Notes: generated by a model from the sequence alone, not told the origin. A DNA stretch of 64,000 bases from Pseudomonas lini (GCF_030812475.1 NZ_JAUSSR010000005.1:124001-188000), one strand, 5' to 3'. Numbered from the stretch's first letter, positions 34,274-43,676 are shown. A program made the numbers and translations.

Positions 34274-35029
34274 ATGAAAATCGTCGTCATCGGCGGCACC
34301 GGCCTGATCGGCAGCCAGCTGTGCAAAAACCTGCAGGCGCTGGGGCATGAAACCCTGGCGGCGTCACCCAGTACCGGTGTCAACATCATCAATGGCGAAG
34401 GCCTGCTCGACGCACTGAACGAAGCCGACGTGGTGGTCGATGTGGCCAACTCACCCTCATTCGAAGACCACGCGGCGCTGCACTTTTTCGAAACGGCCGG
34501 GAAGAATTTGTTGGCGGCGGAGAAAGTCAACGGCGTCAAACACCATGTTGCGTTGGGCGTCATCGGCACCGAACGAATGCTCGACAGCGGCTACTTCCGG
34601 GCAAAAATGGCCCAGGAAAAACTCATCAAGGCATCGGGTATTCCCTACACCATTCTGCGGGCCACGCAGTTCTTCGAGTTCATCAGTGCCATAGCCTTCT
34701 CGGGGCGCGAGGACGGCGACACCATTCACCTGACTTCCTCCGCGTTGCAACCGGTGGCGTCGATCGATGTGGCGGCCGCACTGACCGACATCGCCTTGAA
34801 AATGCCAAGCAACCAGACTGTAGAGGTGGCCGGCCCCGAGCGCCGGCCGCTGGTGGAGTTCGTGCGGGACTACCTGCAGCACATCAAGGATCCACGCCAG
34901 GCGGTTTCGGACGACACGGTTCCGTACTTCGGTGCGCCGGTCAACGACCAGTCGCTGACGCCAGGGAATAACCCGATCCTGGGTGCGACTCGGTTTGAAA
35001 GCTGGCTCAAGAACACCGCGCATGCCTGA
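34274..35029 (+). CDS. NmrA-like NAD(P)-binding protein (atypical SDR)
   Basis: 251 residues starting MKIVVIGGTGLIGSQLCKNL, the dinucleotide-binding loop of the atypical SDR/NmrA group. VDVANSPSF and ILRATQFFEFI fit that group, and the catalytic YxxxK is absent as expected; SGYFRAKMAQEKLIKAS occupies that area. The start at 34274 is the first sensible ATG. These proteins often sense redox state or act as quinone-reductase-like enzymes. It stands alone. Confidence 0.88.
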   Translation: MKIVVIGGTGLIGSQLCKNLQALGHETLAASPSTGVNIINGEGLLDALNEADVVVDVANSPSFEDHAALHFFETAGKNLLAAEKVNGVKHHVALGVIGTERMLDSGYFRAKMAQEKLIKASGIPYTILRATQFFEFISAIAFSGREDGDTIHLTSSALQPVASIDVAAALTDIALKMPSNQTVEVAGPERRPLVEFVRDYLQHIKDPRQAVSDDTVPYFGAPVNDQSLTPGNNPILGATRFESWLKNTAHA

Positions 35030-35043
35030 TTCTGAGCATCCCG

Positions 35044-35147
35044 CTGTGGGAGCGGCGGTGCGACGATTCGACTTGCTCGCGAAGAGGCCGGCACATTCAG
35101 CATCTGCGGCAAATGACACACCGTCATCGCGGCAAGCCCGCTCACAG
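35044..35147. repeat. REP pair with a 16-base insertion variant
   Basis: The left element reads GTGGGAGCGG, then CGGTGCGACGATTCGA, then CTTGCTCGCGAAG, so a 16-base block sits inside the usual core. The right element (CATCGCGGCAAGCCCGCTCA) has lost a base. The rest of the 291-base gap 35030-35320 shows no gene. Confidence 0.65.
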
Positions 35148-35320
35148 CAAGCGCCCTCGCCACAGGTGATCGCTCGCCTCCCCTTCTTCGCGCCACTCAT
35201 TATTCACAATTCGTGCGCAACGCCATCACTTTATAGCTCTTGATGCAGATTTCGCGATGAATATGCTGTCGTTAAGTTGCATCCCGTGATCTCGCACAAT
35301 ACGAATAATGAGCCCACCCC

Positions 35321-36742
35321 ATGAACAGCCCCAGAACGCTCTATCAGAAACACATCGATAGCCACACCGTTTGTTCCCTCGACGACCAGGGCCATGTGCT
35401 GCTGTACATCGACCGTCAGGTCGCCAACGAATACACCAGCCCGCAAGCGTTCAGCGGCATGCGCGAAGCCGAGCGCAAGGTCTGGCGCCCGGCCGCCACT
35501 CTGGCAGTGATCGATCATGTGAACCCCACCTCCCCGACGCGCATTGCCACGATGCCGGATGCCGGTGGCGCCCGACAGGTTTCGTATTTCGAAGAAAACT
35601 GCCGTGACTTCGGCATCGAGCTGTTCGACGTGCTCGACAAGCGACAGGGCATCGAACACGTCGTGGCCCCGGAGCAAGGATTTATCTTGCCGGGCATGGT
35701 GGTTGCCGCAGGCGACAGTCACACCACGACTTACGGGGCGTTGGGCGCCTTCGGTTTCGGTATCGGCACCTCTGAAATCGAACACTTGCTGGCCTCGCAA
35801 ACCCTGGTCTACAAGCGCCTGAAATCCCTGCGCGTCACGGTGAACGGCGTGCTCGCCAACGGTGTGACCTCCAAGGACATCATCATGGCGCTGATCGAAA
35901 AGATCGGTGCGTCGGGTGCCACGGGTTACGCGATTGAATTCGCCGGGCCGGCAATCGATGCCCTCAGTGTCGAGGCCAGGATGACCATCTGCAACATGGC
36001 CGTGGAGGCCGGCGCCCGCGGCGCGTTCATGGCGCCGGACGAGAAGGTTTTTGCCTACCTGCAATCCAAACCCCGCGTGCCCCAAGGTGAAATGTGGGAA
36101 CAGGCCGTCGGCAAATGGCGCGCGTTGCACAGTGACGCAGGCGCCCTTTTCGATCGCGAAGTCACCCTCGATGTCGACGCCCTGGAACCGATGGTGACCT
36201 GGGGCACCAGCCCCGATCAGGCGGCGCCGATAGGCGGGCATGTGCCCGATCCGGCCACCGAACCCGACCTCATTCTGCGCCAGGGCATGCAGCGCGCCCT
36301 GCATTACATGGGCCTGGAGCCCGGCATGCCGCTCAACGATGTGGTGATCAGCCATGCGTTCATCGGCTCTTGCACCAATGCCCGGATCGAAGACTTGCGT
36401 GACGTGGCGCGGGTGGTGCGCGGCAAGCGTGTGGCGGCCCATGTGCGGGCGATGATCGTTCCCGGCTCGACCCTGGTGCGTGACCAGGCCGAAGACGAGG
36501 GGCTGGCAAAGATTTTCCTCGATGCCGGTTTCGAATGGCGGCAATCGGGTTGCTCGATGTGCCTGGCCATGAATGACGACGTGCTTGCCCCGGGCGATCG
36601 CTGTGCGTCGAGTACCAATCGCAACTTTGAAGGCCGCCAGGGCGCCGGTGCGCGTACCCATCTGATGAGCCCGGCGATGGTCGCCGCGGCGGCGATTACC
36701 GGTCACCTGACTGACGTTCGATCATTCGCCCTGGAGGCTTGA
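35321..36742 (+). CDS. Aconitase-superfamily dehydratase, large subunit (LeuC paralogue)
   Basis: 473 residues. The 4Fe-4S cysteines are Cys351 (FIGSCTNARIEDLR), Cys411 and Cys414 (SGCSMC). AGDSHTTTYGALGAFGFGIG is the standard substrate loop. Length and architecture equal isopropylmalate isomerase LeuC. It sits beside a DmlR-like regulator and a 2-hydroxycarboxylate symporter rather than leuB, which points to a catabolic hydro-lyase for a methyl-substituted malate (citramalate- or dimethylmalate-type). That is inference; a leucine role cannot be excluded without seeing the rest of the genome. Three bases separate it from the small subunit. Confidence 0.85.
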   Translation: MNSPRTLYQKHIDSHTVCSLDDQGHVLLYIDRQVANEYTSPQAFSGMREAERKVWRPAATLAVIDHVNPTSPTRIATMPDAGGARQVSYFEENCRDFGIELFDVLDKRQGIEHVVAPEQGFILPGMVVAAGDSHTTTYGALGAFGFGIGTSEIEHLLASQTLVYKRLKSLRVTVNGVLANGVTSKDIIMALIEKIGASGATGYAIEFAGPAIDALSVEARMTICNMAVEAGARGAFMAPDEKVFAYLQSKPRVPQGEMWEQAVGKWRALHSDAGALFDREVTLDVDALEPMVTWGTSPDQAAPIGGHVPDPATEPDLILRQGMQRALHYMGLEPGMPLNDVVISHAFIGSCTNARIEDLRDVARVVRGKRVAAHVRAMIVPGSTLVRDQAEDEGLAKIFLDAGFEWRQSGCSMCLAMNDDVLAPGDRCASSTNRNFEGRQGAGARTHLMSPAMVAAAAITGHLTDVRSFALEA

Positions 36743-36745
36743 AGC

Positions 36746-37354
36746 ATGCAACCTTTCACTACGGTCACCGGCAGTGCAGCGCCGTTTCTGGCGTCCAACA
36801 TCGACACCGACGTCATCATGCCCAAGCAGTTCCTCAAGGGGATCGACCGCAAGGGGCTGGACCGGGGCCTGTTCTTCGACCTGCGGCTCCTGGAATCCGG
36901 CGAGCCCAACCCTGAATTCATCCTCAATCAACCGGCCTGGCGCGACGCCGCGTTCCTGGTGGTGGGGCCCAACTTTGGCTGCGGTTCAAGCCGTGAGCAC
37001 GCGGTCTGGGGCTTGAAGCAAGTGGGGATCAGGGCACTGATCGGCACCAGCTTTGCCGGCATCTTCTATGACAATTGCCAGCGTAACGGGGTGTTGGCGA
37101 TTCAGCTGTCCGAGACTCGGTTGCAACAAATCGCGGAGGTGATCAGCGATCCGCGGACCGCGGCGATCAGCATCGACCTGCCCGAGCAAAACATCCGCCT
37201 GGCCGATGGTACGGTGATCCCGTTCGAGATCGATGAACTGCGCAAGCAATCGCTGCTGCTCGGTCTGGATGCCATCGGCACCACGCTGCAGCGTGCCGAG
37301 CAGATCCGCGGTTTCGAATCCCGGCACCTGACTGAAAATCCCTGGTTACGATAA
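36746..37354 (+). CDS. Aconitase-superfamily dehydratase, small subunit (LeuD paralogue)
   Basis: 202 residues, the swivel domain that completes the active site of the upstream subunit. ASNIDTDVIMPKQFLKGI and VVGPNFGCGSSREHAVWGL are the two defining motifs; the latter binds substrate with its GSSRE loop. CTGGAGGCTTGAAGC overlaps the stop of the large subunit and gives the ribosome site. Both genes must work as a heterodimer; see the large-subunit entry for the likely substrate. Confidence 0.86.
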   Translation: MQPFTTVTGSAAPFLASNIDTDVIMPKQFLKGIDRKGLDRGLFFDLRLLESGEPNPEFILNQPAWRDAAFLVVGPNFGCGSSREHAVWGLKQVGIRALIGTSFAGIFYDNCQRNGVLAIQLSETRLQQIAEVISDPRTAAISIDLPEQNIRLADGTVIPFEIDELRKQSLLLGLDAIGTTLQRAEQIRGFESRHLTENPWLR

Positions 37355-37355
37355 C

Positions 37356-37458
37356 TTGTAGGAGCAAGCTTGCTCGCGATGGTCGTCAACGATAGCGCTG
37401 GAAACCTGACACTCCGCGGCGCTCTCCGGTTCATCGCAGGCAAGCCAGCTCCTACAGG
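37356..37458. repeat. REP pair
   Basis: Facing elements TGTAGGAGCAAGCTTGCTCG (from about 37358) and CGCAGGCAAGCCAGCTCCTA (from about 37435). This is the last REP seen; none was found from here to 64000. Confidence 0.8.
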
Positions 37459-37507
37459 TAATCGGTGCGTACTCAAATCCCGAGGCAAGTTCTGCATCGC
37501 CAGGGCT

Positions 37508-38425
37508 TCACTCGACGGACAGCTCGCGAAAATACTCCTCCAGAAACTCAACACACACCCGCAACTTGGCAGACTGGCTGAGCCGCGTCGGATACACCGC
37601 CCATACATTGGCGCTCTGGGTGTATTGGTGCAGCACTTGCACCAGGCGCCCCTGCTCCAGCATCGGCTTGACGTCCCACATCGAGCGCAGCAACACCCCG
37701 CCACCGCTCAATGCCCACTCCAGCACGATCTCGCCATTGTTGGAGGACAAGGGCCCGCTGACCCGCACCGATTCCTGCTGCCCGTCTTTCGTCAGCTCCC
37801 AGACCCCGAAGGCGTTATTGCGCTCCTTGAGCACCAGGCAATCATGGTCTTTCAATTCATCCAGCGACTGCGGCACGCCGCGCCGCGCCAGGTATTCGGG
37901 CGTGGCACAGAGCACCCGCCGATTGCTCACCAGTTTGCGGCCCAGGTGCTGGCCCGGCAGGTCATCGCCAACGCGGATTTCCAGATCGAATCCTTCGCTG
38001 ACGATATCGACCACGCGATCAAACACGTCCAGGCGCATTTCCAGTTTCGGGTAGGTTTGCGACAGCTTGCAGATGGCCGGCGCGACATGATTGCGGCCGA
38101 AACCGAAGCTGCTGCAGATGTGCAGCGAGCCGCTTGGCTGGTGCCGCGCCTCGGCGATTTCCCCGAGGAAATCGTCAAGATCGCCCAGCAGCTTCTCGGC
38201 CCACACCCGCACCCGTTCACCATCGTCGGTCAACGCGATGCGCCGGGTGGTGCGGTGCAGCAAGCGCGTCGCGAGCGTGGTTTCCAGCACCGAGATGCGT
38301 TTGCTGATGTAGGCCGGTGAGAAACCCAGCTCCTCCGCGGCGCTGGCGAAGCCATTTTTGCGGACCACCGTCAGGAACACCTTCAGGTCTTCGGGCAGGG
38401 GAAATTGATCACGATTCGTGTTCAT
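37508..38425 (-). CDS. LysR-family regulator, DmlR-like
   Basis: 305 residues. The winged helix-turn-helix reads DLKVFLTVVRKNGFASAAEE and SPAYISKRISVLETTLATRL; RLLHRTTRRIALTDDGE follows. This text is typical of the DmlR/PgrR branch, whose E. coli member controls D-malate use. Start: ATG 38425 rather than one 9 bases upstream, because GAGGCGT lies just before it. It is divergent from the symporter gene (132-base gap) and tail to tail with the dehydratase genes, so it likely controls the module. Confidence 0.88.
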   Translation of the reverse strand: MNTNRDQFPLPEDLKVFLTVVRKNGFASAAEELGFSPAYISKRISVLETTLATRLLHRTTRRIALTDDGERVRVWAEKLLGDLDDFLGEIAEARHQPSGSLHICSSFGFGRNHVAPAICKLSQTYPKLEMRLDVFDRVVDIVSEGFDLEIRVGDDLPGQHLGRKLVSNRRVLCATPEYLARRGVPQSLDELKDHDCLVLKERNNAFGVWELTKDGQQESVRVSGPLSSNNGEIVLEWALSGGGVLLRSMWDVKPMLEQGRLVQVLHQYTQSANVWAVYPTRLSQSAKLRVCVEFLEEYFRELSVE

Positions 38426-38557
38426 ACGCCTCATACTTACGCGGTTTATCTCATAATTCGCGAAGGATACCATCGTTCTACCGACGAGTGATCCGTCACC
38501 GGTCAGCCGTGCGTTTCCTTGAATCCTCGATAAAAACAAGCATGAGGAATGAGCCCC

Positions 38558-39904
38558 ATGAATAAGTCTTATGAGCAGCCCCTGAACCTCGATGAAGTCC
38601 GTGATGGCGGGTTTCGTCAGCGCCTGCGCAACCTGTGTGCCTATGAAATAGGCGTGGTCCCGCTACCGATATTTCTTGGCATCGCCCTGATTGTTTTTCT
38701 CTCGGCCCACCTCGGTTTCCTGCCGAAAAACATGATCGGCGGCCTTGCCGTGATCATGACCATGGGCGTGTTTTTCGGCCAGATGGGGCAACGCCTGCCC
38801 ATCCTCAAGGAAATCGGCGGTGGCGCCATCCTGTGCCTGATGCTGCCTTCGGTGCTGGTGTTCTTCGGCTTCTTCGGCCCCGCCACGATCGATGCGACCA
38901 AGATGCTGATGAAGGAGGCGAACTTTTTATACTTTGTGATTGCGAGCCTGGTGGTGGGCAGCATTCTCGGGATGAGCCGTTTCATTCTGGTCCAGGGCAT
39001 GATCCGGATGTTCATCCCTTTGCTCGTCGGCACCCTGGCCGCCGTGGGCAGCGGGCTGATCGTGGGCAAACTGGTGGGCTACAGCTTCTACCACACCTTC
39101 TTTTTCATCATTGTGCCAATCATTGGCGGCGGCATTGGTGAAGGGATCCTGCCGCTGTCGCTGGCCTACTCGGCCATCCTCGGCGGGACGCCGGATATCT
39201 ACGTTGCGCAATTGGCGCCGGCTGCGGTGGTCGGCAACATCGCCGCAATCATTTGCGCCGGTTATCTGGCCCGGCTGGCGCTCAAGCGTCCACACCTCAA
39301 TGGCGAAGGTTCGCTGATCCGGGTCAAGGCCGAGAACGATAAATTCCAGGTCAAGGAAGACACCGGCTCGGTGGTCGACTTCCGGATCATGGGTGCCGGG
39401 GTGCTGGTGATCTGCGCGTTCTTCATCCTCGGCGGTCTGCTGGAAAAAGTCGTGGGCATTCCCGGCCCGGTGATGATGATTCTCGCGGCCGTGCTGTTCA
39501 AGTACATGCGGGTGCTGCCGGAAAAGCTGGAGAAAGGCGCCAACACCTTCTACAAGCTGGTGTCCGCGGCCTTCATCTGGCCGGTCATGATCGGCCTGGG
39601 CATGCTCTATGTCCCGCTCGACAGCGTGGTCAAAGTGTTCTCGCTCGGCTATGTGCTGGTCTGTGTATCAGTGGTGGTTTCGATGACGGTTGCCGGCTTC
39701 TTTATCGGCAACCTGATGAAGATGTACCCCATCGAATCGGCCATCGTCACTTGCTGCCACAGCGGCCTGGGCGGCACCGGAGATGTGGCGATCCTGTCGG
39801 CGTCCAACCGCATGTCGCTGATGCCGTTCGCGCAGATCTCCACGCGCATCGGTGGTGCTTCGACGGTGATTCTGGCAACGATTTTGCTCGGGATCTTTGC
39901 CTGA
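38558..39904 (+). CDS. 2-hydroxycarboxylate:cation symporter (2HCT/CitS family)
   Basis: 448 residues with about 11 membrane segments. The two family-defining glycine reentrant loops are IIGGGIGEGILPLS (about 190-203) and CHSGLGGTGDVAILS (about 400-414). This is the CitS/MaeN/CimH group, which takes up citrate, malate or related 2-hydroxyacids with sodium or protons. GAGG 10 bases upstream favours ATG 38558 over the ATG 9 bases earlier. Its place next to leuCD-like genes suggests that it brings in their substrate. Confidence 0.92.
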   Translation: MNKSYEQPLNLDEVRDGGFRQRLRNLCAYEIGVVPLPIFLGIALIVFLSAHLGFLPKNMIGGLAVIMTMGVFFGQMGQRLPILKEIGGGAILCLMLPSVLVFFGFFGPATIDATKMLMKEANFLYFVIASLVVGSILGMSRFILVQGMIRMFIPLLVGTLAAVGSGLIVGKLVGYSFYHTFFFIIVPIIGGGIGEGILPLSLAYSAILGGTPDIYVAQLAPAAVVGNIAAIICAGYLARLALKRPHLNGEGSLIRVKAENDKFQVKEDTGSVVDFRIMGAGVLVICAFFILGGLLEKVVGIPGPVMMILAAVLFKYMRVLPEKLEKGANTFYKLVSAAFIWPVMIGLGMLYVPLDSVVKVFSLGYVLVCVSVVVSMTVAGFFIGNLMKMYPIESAIVTCCHSGLGGTGDVAILSASNRMSLMPFAQISTRIGGASTVILATILLGIFA

Positions 39905-40118
39905 GCCGTTTTTTCGCTTCGCCTCACCCGCCCGCTATTTAAATAAGTGCCTGATTCCGACACCCTCTGCTGGCAACCGACAGACGCCCTGATTGCATGT
40001 TCTTACTCTCCACTGGCCACGACGACAGCGCTTCACGTCGGGCCAGCCAGTCCTACCACTGCACACCTCGCCATGAGCGCCAGCCGGTCCATGGAGGGGT
40101 GTAGGGAGAATAAGAATA

Positions 40119-41303
40119 ATGAATACAGGTCTTACTTCGTCACTCAACCACGTGCTCGATACCGTCACCGCTGGACCGCTGCGCGTGCCTGGCGTGGTCG
40201 CCGCCATCACCGGGCGTGACGGCCTGGTCTATGAAGGCGCTTCGGGCCAACGCACACTCGGTCAAGTCGGGGAAATGACCACCGACAGCGTCTTCGCGAT
40301 GTTTTCCACGACGAAAGCGATAACCGCCACGGCGGTGCTGCAGTTGGTCGAGGAAGGTCGACTGGATCTCGATGCGCCCGCCAGGGACTACCTGCCGATG
40401 ATCGGCGAACGGCAGGTACTCGAGGGCTTCGACAGCGACGGCAGCCCTCGCCTGCGCCCGCCGAAAAACCCCATCACCACCCGCATGCTGCTGCTTCATA
40501 CCGCAGGCTTTGGTTATGAGTTCTTCAACGAAGACTACAACCGACTGGCCCGGGAACAGGGACTGCCCGGCATCATCAGCGCGTCTTTGGCGTCGCTGCA
40601 AACACCCCTGCTGTTCGAGCCCGGAGAACAGTGGGAATACGGCTCCAGCCTGGATTGGGCCGGCTTGGTAGTGGAGGCCATTACCGGACAGCGCCTGGGC
40701 GAAGTCATGCAGCAGCGTATCTTCGAGCCGCTGGGCATGACCGATACCGCCTTTACCATGACCCCGTCGATGCTCCAGCGGCGAGCTTGCCTGCACCAGC
40801 GTGAAGTGGATGGATCGCTGAGCGTACTCGAGGATTTCATCCTGCCGCAGGATCCCGAAGTGCATATGGGAGGCCATGGCCTGTATTCGACCGTGCAGGA
40901 TTATTGTCGGTTTATCCGTGCCTGGCTGAACGATGGACAAGGCGATCATGGGCGGATCCTGCGACCGGAGACGATTCGCCTGGCGGAAACAAACGGCCTC
41001 GACAACCTGAAGATCAAAGCCCTGCCCGGCGTTATCCCGAGCCTCACCAACACCGTGGAATTCTTCCCGGGCATGCCCAAGTCCTGGGGGCTGAGTTTCA
41101 TGATCAATGACGAGGATGCGCACACCGGTCGCCCGGCGGGCTCTCTGGCCTGGGCTGGCCTGGCCAATCTGTTCTATTGGATCGATCGCAAGAACGGCAT
41201 CGGTGGTTTCTGGGCCACCCAGATACTGCCGTTCGCCGATCCCATCTCGGTCTCTGGCTATCTGGGTTTCGAAACGGCTGCCTACCGCTATCTGACCCGC
41301 TGA
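40119..41303 (+). CDS. Serine hydrolase of the class C beta-lactamase/esterase family
   Basis: 394 residues, no signal peptide. The SxxK motif is Ser63-Thr-Thr-Lys66 (FSTTKAIT); Tyr in WEYGSSLDWAG serves the YxS/N position; WAGLANLFYWID near the end replaces the KTG box, as in EstB-type esterases. A cytosolic esterase or lactonase acting on a small ester is more likely than a true beta-lactamase. It precedes a porin of the Phenol_MetA_deg family on the same strand (106-base gap), suggesting a shared catabolic purpose. Confidence 0.88.
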   Translation: MNTGLTSSLNHVLDTVTAGPLRVPGVVAAITGRDGLVYEGASGQRTLGQVGEMTTDSVFAMFSTTKAITATAVLQLVEEGRLDLDAPARDYLPMIGERQVLEGFDSDGSPRLRPPKNPITTRMLLLHTAGFGYEFFNEDYNRLAREQGLPGIISASLASLQTPLLFEPGEQWEYGSSLDWAGLVVEAITGQRLGEVMQQRIFEPLGMTDTAFTMTPSMLQRRACLHQREVDGSLSVLEDFILPQDPEVHMGGHGLYSTVQDYCRFIRAWLNDGQGDHGRILRPETIRLAETNGLDNLKIKALPGVIPSLTNTVEFFPGMPKSWGLSFMINDEDAHTGRPAGSLAWAGLANLFYWIDRKNGIGGFWATQILPFADPISVSGYLGFETAAYRYLTR

Positions 41304-41409
41304 GCCATTCACTGACGCCGTTCAGTTCCCATGTGAGCCCTGGGGCTCCAGGCGATGGCGCACGAACACTCTCCCTCCACAAAAACAACAAAAACAAAAC
41401 AGGTGACTC

Positions 41410-42333
41410 ATGGAGATCTCCACAGATACCCCTGCGCGCGTTCGGCCCTTGACACGCGTGCCTGGCACTTCAATTTTCGGCGCCGGCCTGGCGCTGGCGG
41501 CCCTGGCGGGCAACGCCCACGCCATCGATGTGGACGCCGGCGAATACACCGCGGCGCTTCCAGCCGGCAGCACTATCGGCCTGCTTTACCTGCAGGATAC
41601 GCAGCGGCGCTCGCTATACAGTGACGGGCACAAGGTGCCGATCAAGGCCGCTCTCGACTCCGAGATCGGCATCTTGCGCGTCGCGCATTACCAGACCTTG
41701 GGTGACTATACGATCAACACCCAGTTCCTGTTGCCCTTCGGCCGCCTGGAAGGCAAACGCGACAACGACGCCCTGGGACAAGCCGATGGCGTCGGCGATC
41801 TGATCCTGGCGAGCACCCTGTGGCTGGTGAATGACCCGGCGAAAAACCGTTACTGGGGCATTGCCCCCTACCTGTACGTGCCGACCGGCCACTATGACCG
41901 CAACGATGCGCTGAACCTGGGGGAAAACCGCTGGAAGCTGACGTTGCAAACGGGCTATGTCACCGGCCTCACTGAAAGGTTGTCCCTGGACCTCACCGCG
42001 GATGTGACGCTGTTCGACAAGAATGACGACCTAACCAGCCAAGGCCTGACGTTGCGCCAGAAGCCACTATGGCAAGCCCAGACCTACCTCAGATACGCGG
42101 TAACGCCAAAGCTGTCGGTGCACGTGGGAGCCTCACGACTCTGGGGTGGAGAGACCCGCATCGACGGCCAGGACCAGAACGATGAACCCGACACCGGCAA
42201 GTACCGGGTTGGCTCGTCCTACTGGATAACCCCCACCTTCCAGGCCCTGCTCAATTACGGCCAGGACGTATCGGTCGACAACGGTTTCAAGGAACAGCAG
42301 CGGGTCAACCTGCGATTGTTGTGGTTGTTCTGA
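41410..42333 (+). CDS. Outer-membrane transporter, Phenol_MetA_deg family
   Basis: 307 residues. An N-terminal signal region (FGAGLALAALAGNAHA) is followed by an all-beta chain with alternating strands ending in RVNLRLLWLF, an outer-membrane terminal strand. LPFGRLEG, GVGDLILASTLWLVND, YLYVPTGHYD and NLGENRWKL match PF13557, the family of porins found with aromatic and hydrocarbon degradation genes. It probably lets the substrate of the upstream esterase enter. A clean terminator follows. Confidence 0.86.
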   Translation: MEISTDTPARVRPLTRVPGTSIFGAGLALAALAGNAHAIDVDAGEYTAALPAGSTIGLLYLQDTQRRSLYSDGHKVPIKAALDSEIGILRVAHYQTLGDYTINTQFLLPFGRLEGKRDNDALGQADGVGDLILASTLWLVNDPAKNRYWGIAPYLYVPTGHYDRNDALNLGENRWKLTLQTGYVTGLTERLSLDLTADVTLFDKNDDLTSQGLTLRQKPLWQAQTYLRYAVTPKLSVHVGASRLWGGETRIDGQDQNDEPDTGKYRVGSSYWITPTFQALLNYGQDVSVDNGFKEQQRVNLRLLWLF

Positions 42334-42361
42334 CCCGAGACGAATAACCGGCTTTTTTTTG

Positions 42362-42411
42362 GGGCACCGAGCGGGTGGGATGGACGCCACTTGCGGTGCC
42401 CTTTTTTTTTG
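42362..42411 (+). terminator. Rho-independent terminator
   Basis: GGGCACCG (42362-42369) pairs with CGGTGCCC (42394-42401) across a 24-base loop, followed by nine T. It ends the esterase/porin operon and separates it from the convergent AraC gene. Confidence 0.9.
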
Positions 42412-42420
42412 CGTCACAGG

Positions 42421-43449
42421 CTAGCGCAGACGGCGATGCAAGGTGTGCGAAGGCAGTTCACCGAACCGCCTGCGATAGATCCCGGCAAATTCCCCCAGGT
42501 TCAGATACCCCCATCGAGAGGCGATGACCGCCACCGTCGTGCCCGAATGCGGATCGGTCGCCAACAAATCCCGACGAGCCCCCTGCAACCGCTGCTCGCG
42601 CAAGAATGCACCGGGGGTCATGCCGCGAAACCGCGAAAAGGCACCACTCAATGACCGCACACTGGTCCCGACCGCGCCGGCCACCTCTGCGAGCGTCGGC
42701 AGGTTCGCGGCATTGGCACTCATGAACTCTTCGGCAGCCCTGACATAACGCGGAGCGATACGGTTCATCGGACTGCTCAGATCAAGCCCCGCCCGTGCGG
42801 CGCGGCTAGCCCATTCCTGCAGCAAGTGCACGCAAAGATTATGCTCCAGGTGCGCGCCCATGCGCCCTTCGGCCATGTGCCCGGGAGCCTCGGCCACACA
42901 GCGAACGCTGTACTCGAGCAGACTCAACCAACTCGAACCGACCCCGCCGATGACGCACTTGTGTTGCCAGAACCGGTCATCGGGGACGAACCCGAACCAC
43001 TGCTGCGCCATCCGCTCCAGCACGGCATGGGGAATGGTCAGATTCAGCTGCAGGTGATCCGGGTCCAGGTCGATCCGGTAATCGACCCGGCTGCAATTGG
43101 CAATAAAGGATTCGCCCACCGCGGTATCTTCAGTGACCGAACGCTGCGCCCAGTGCCGGGCATTGCCGCGAACGGTCGTGAGCAGCAGCGCGTTCCCGGC
43201 ATCGGGGGAAAAATCGTCGATGCTGACCGCCACGCCATAGGCAAACCGCGTCAGCGTCAGTTCGCCGATCCTCGATGAGTGCATGCTGGCGTGCGGCTTG
43301 ATGGCCTGCCCTACCGGACATACCCGATAGGGCATATAGACGCGATCCGACCAGTGGCTGATTTCATCCCACTCAGTGGAAAAATTCTTGTGATGCTGCT
43401 GTATCGGCTTGCCGCTGACATCGGTTAACAACGCCTGCTCAAGAAGCAT
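42421..43449 (-). CDS. AraC-family transcriptional regulator
   Basis: 342 residues. The N-terminal sensor domain (about 20-210) belongs to the AraC-binding-like group common in aromatic-compound regulators (SDRVYMPYRVCPVG near the start). The C-terminal helix-turn-helix pair contains PTLAEVAGAVGTSVRSLSGA and VAVIASRWGYLNLGEFAGIYRRRF. The start at 43449 follows CAGGTGCC. It faces the esterase/porin operon tail to tail and is its likely regulator; the old target on its other side may have been lost. Confidence 0.88.
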   Translation of the reverse strand: MLLEQALLTDVSGKPIQQHHKNFSTEWDEISHWSDRVYMPYRVCPVGQAIKPHASMHSSRIGELTLTRFAYGVAVSIDDFSPDAGNALLLTTVRGNARHWAQRSVTEDTAVGESFIANCSRVDYRIDLDPDHLQLNLTIPHAVLERMAQQWFGFVPDDRFWQHKCVIGGVGSSWLSLLEYSVRCVAEAPGHMAEGRMGAHLEHNLCVHLLQEWASRAARAGLDLSSPMNRIAPRYVRAAEEFMSANAANLPTLAEVAGAVGTSVRSLSGAFSRFRGMTPGAFLREQRLQGARRDLLATDPHSGTTVAVIASRWGYLNLGEFAGIYRRRFGELPSHTLHRRLR

Positions 43450-43580
43450 AGAGGCACCTGATCTTGTTTTTTTGTCGGGCTGATGCGTGCGCTGGTGCAA
43501 GATCATCCGGTGCCTGTGCTTACTCGTAAAGGGCTTTTTTGGTTATTCATCCAGGCTCGGTGGCGAGCCCCATCGAGCGA

Positions 43581-43676
43581 TTATGGGTTCACCTTCGGCG
43601 TGAGCAGAAAATGTGCCAGTGCCGGAACCAGGATCAGCGCGCCGACCATGTTCCAGATGAACATCCTTTGCCTCAA
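43581..43676 (-). pseudogene. Decayed C-terminus of an RND/MMPL-type transporter
   Basis: On the minus strand, a short reading frame ending at TAA 43581 codes for IWNMVGALILVPALAHFLL followed by TPKVNP. NMVGALILVPALxxFLL is the last membrane helix of MMPL/RND exporters that travel with aromatic-degradation genes. Upstream in the same frame the sequence loses similarity and has no start. The remaining part of the gap 43450-43794 shows nothing else. A gene has probably been deleted here. Confidence 0.55.

Noticed and set aside
35321..37354. leuC/leuD for leucine synthesis
   Set aside because: Not excluded, but the neighbours (symporter, DmlR-like regulator) and lack of leuB favour a catabolic paralogue; gene symbols were left empty for this reason.
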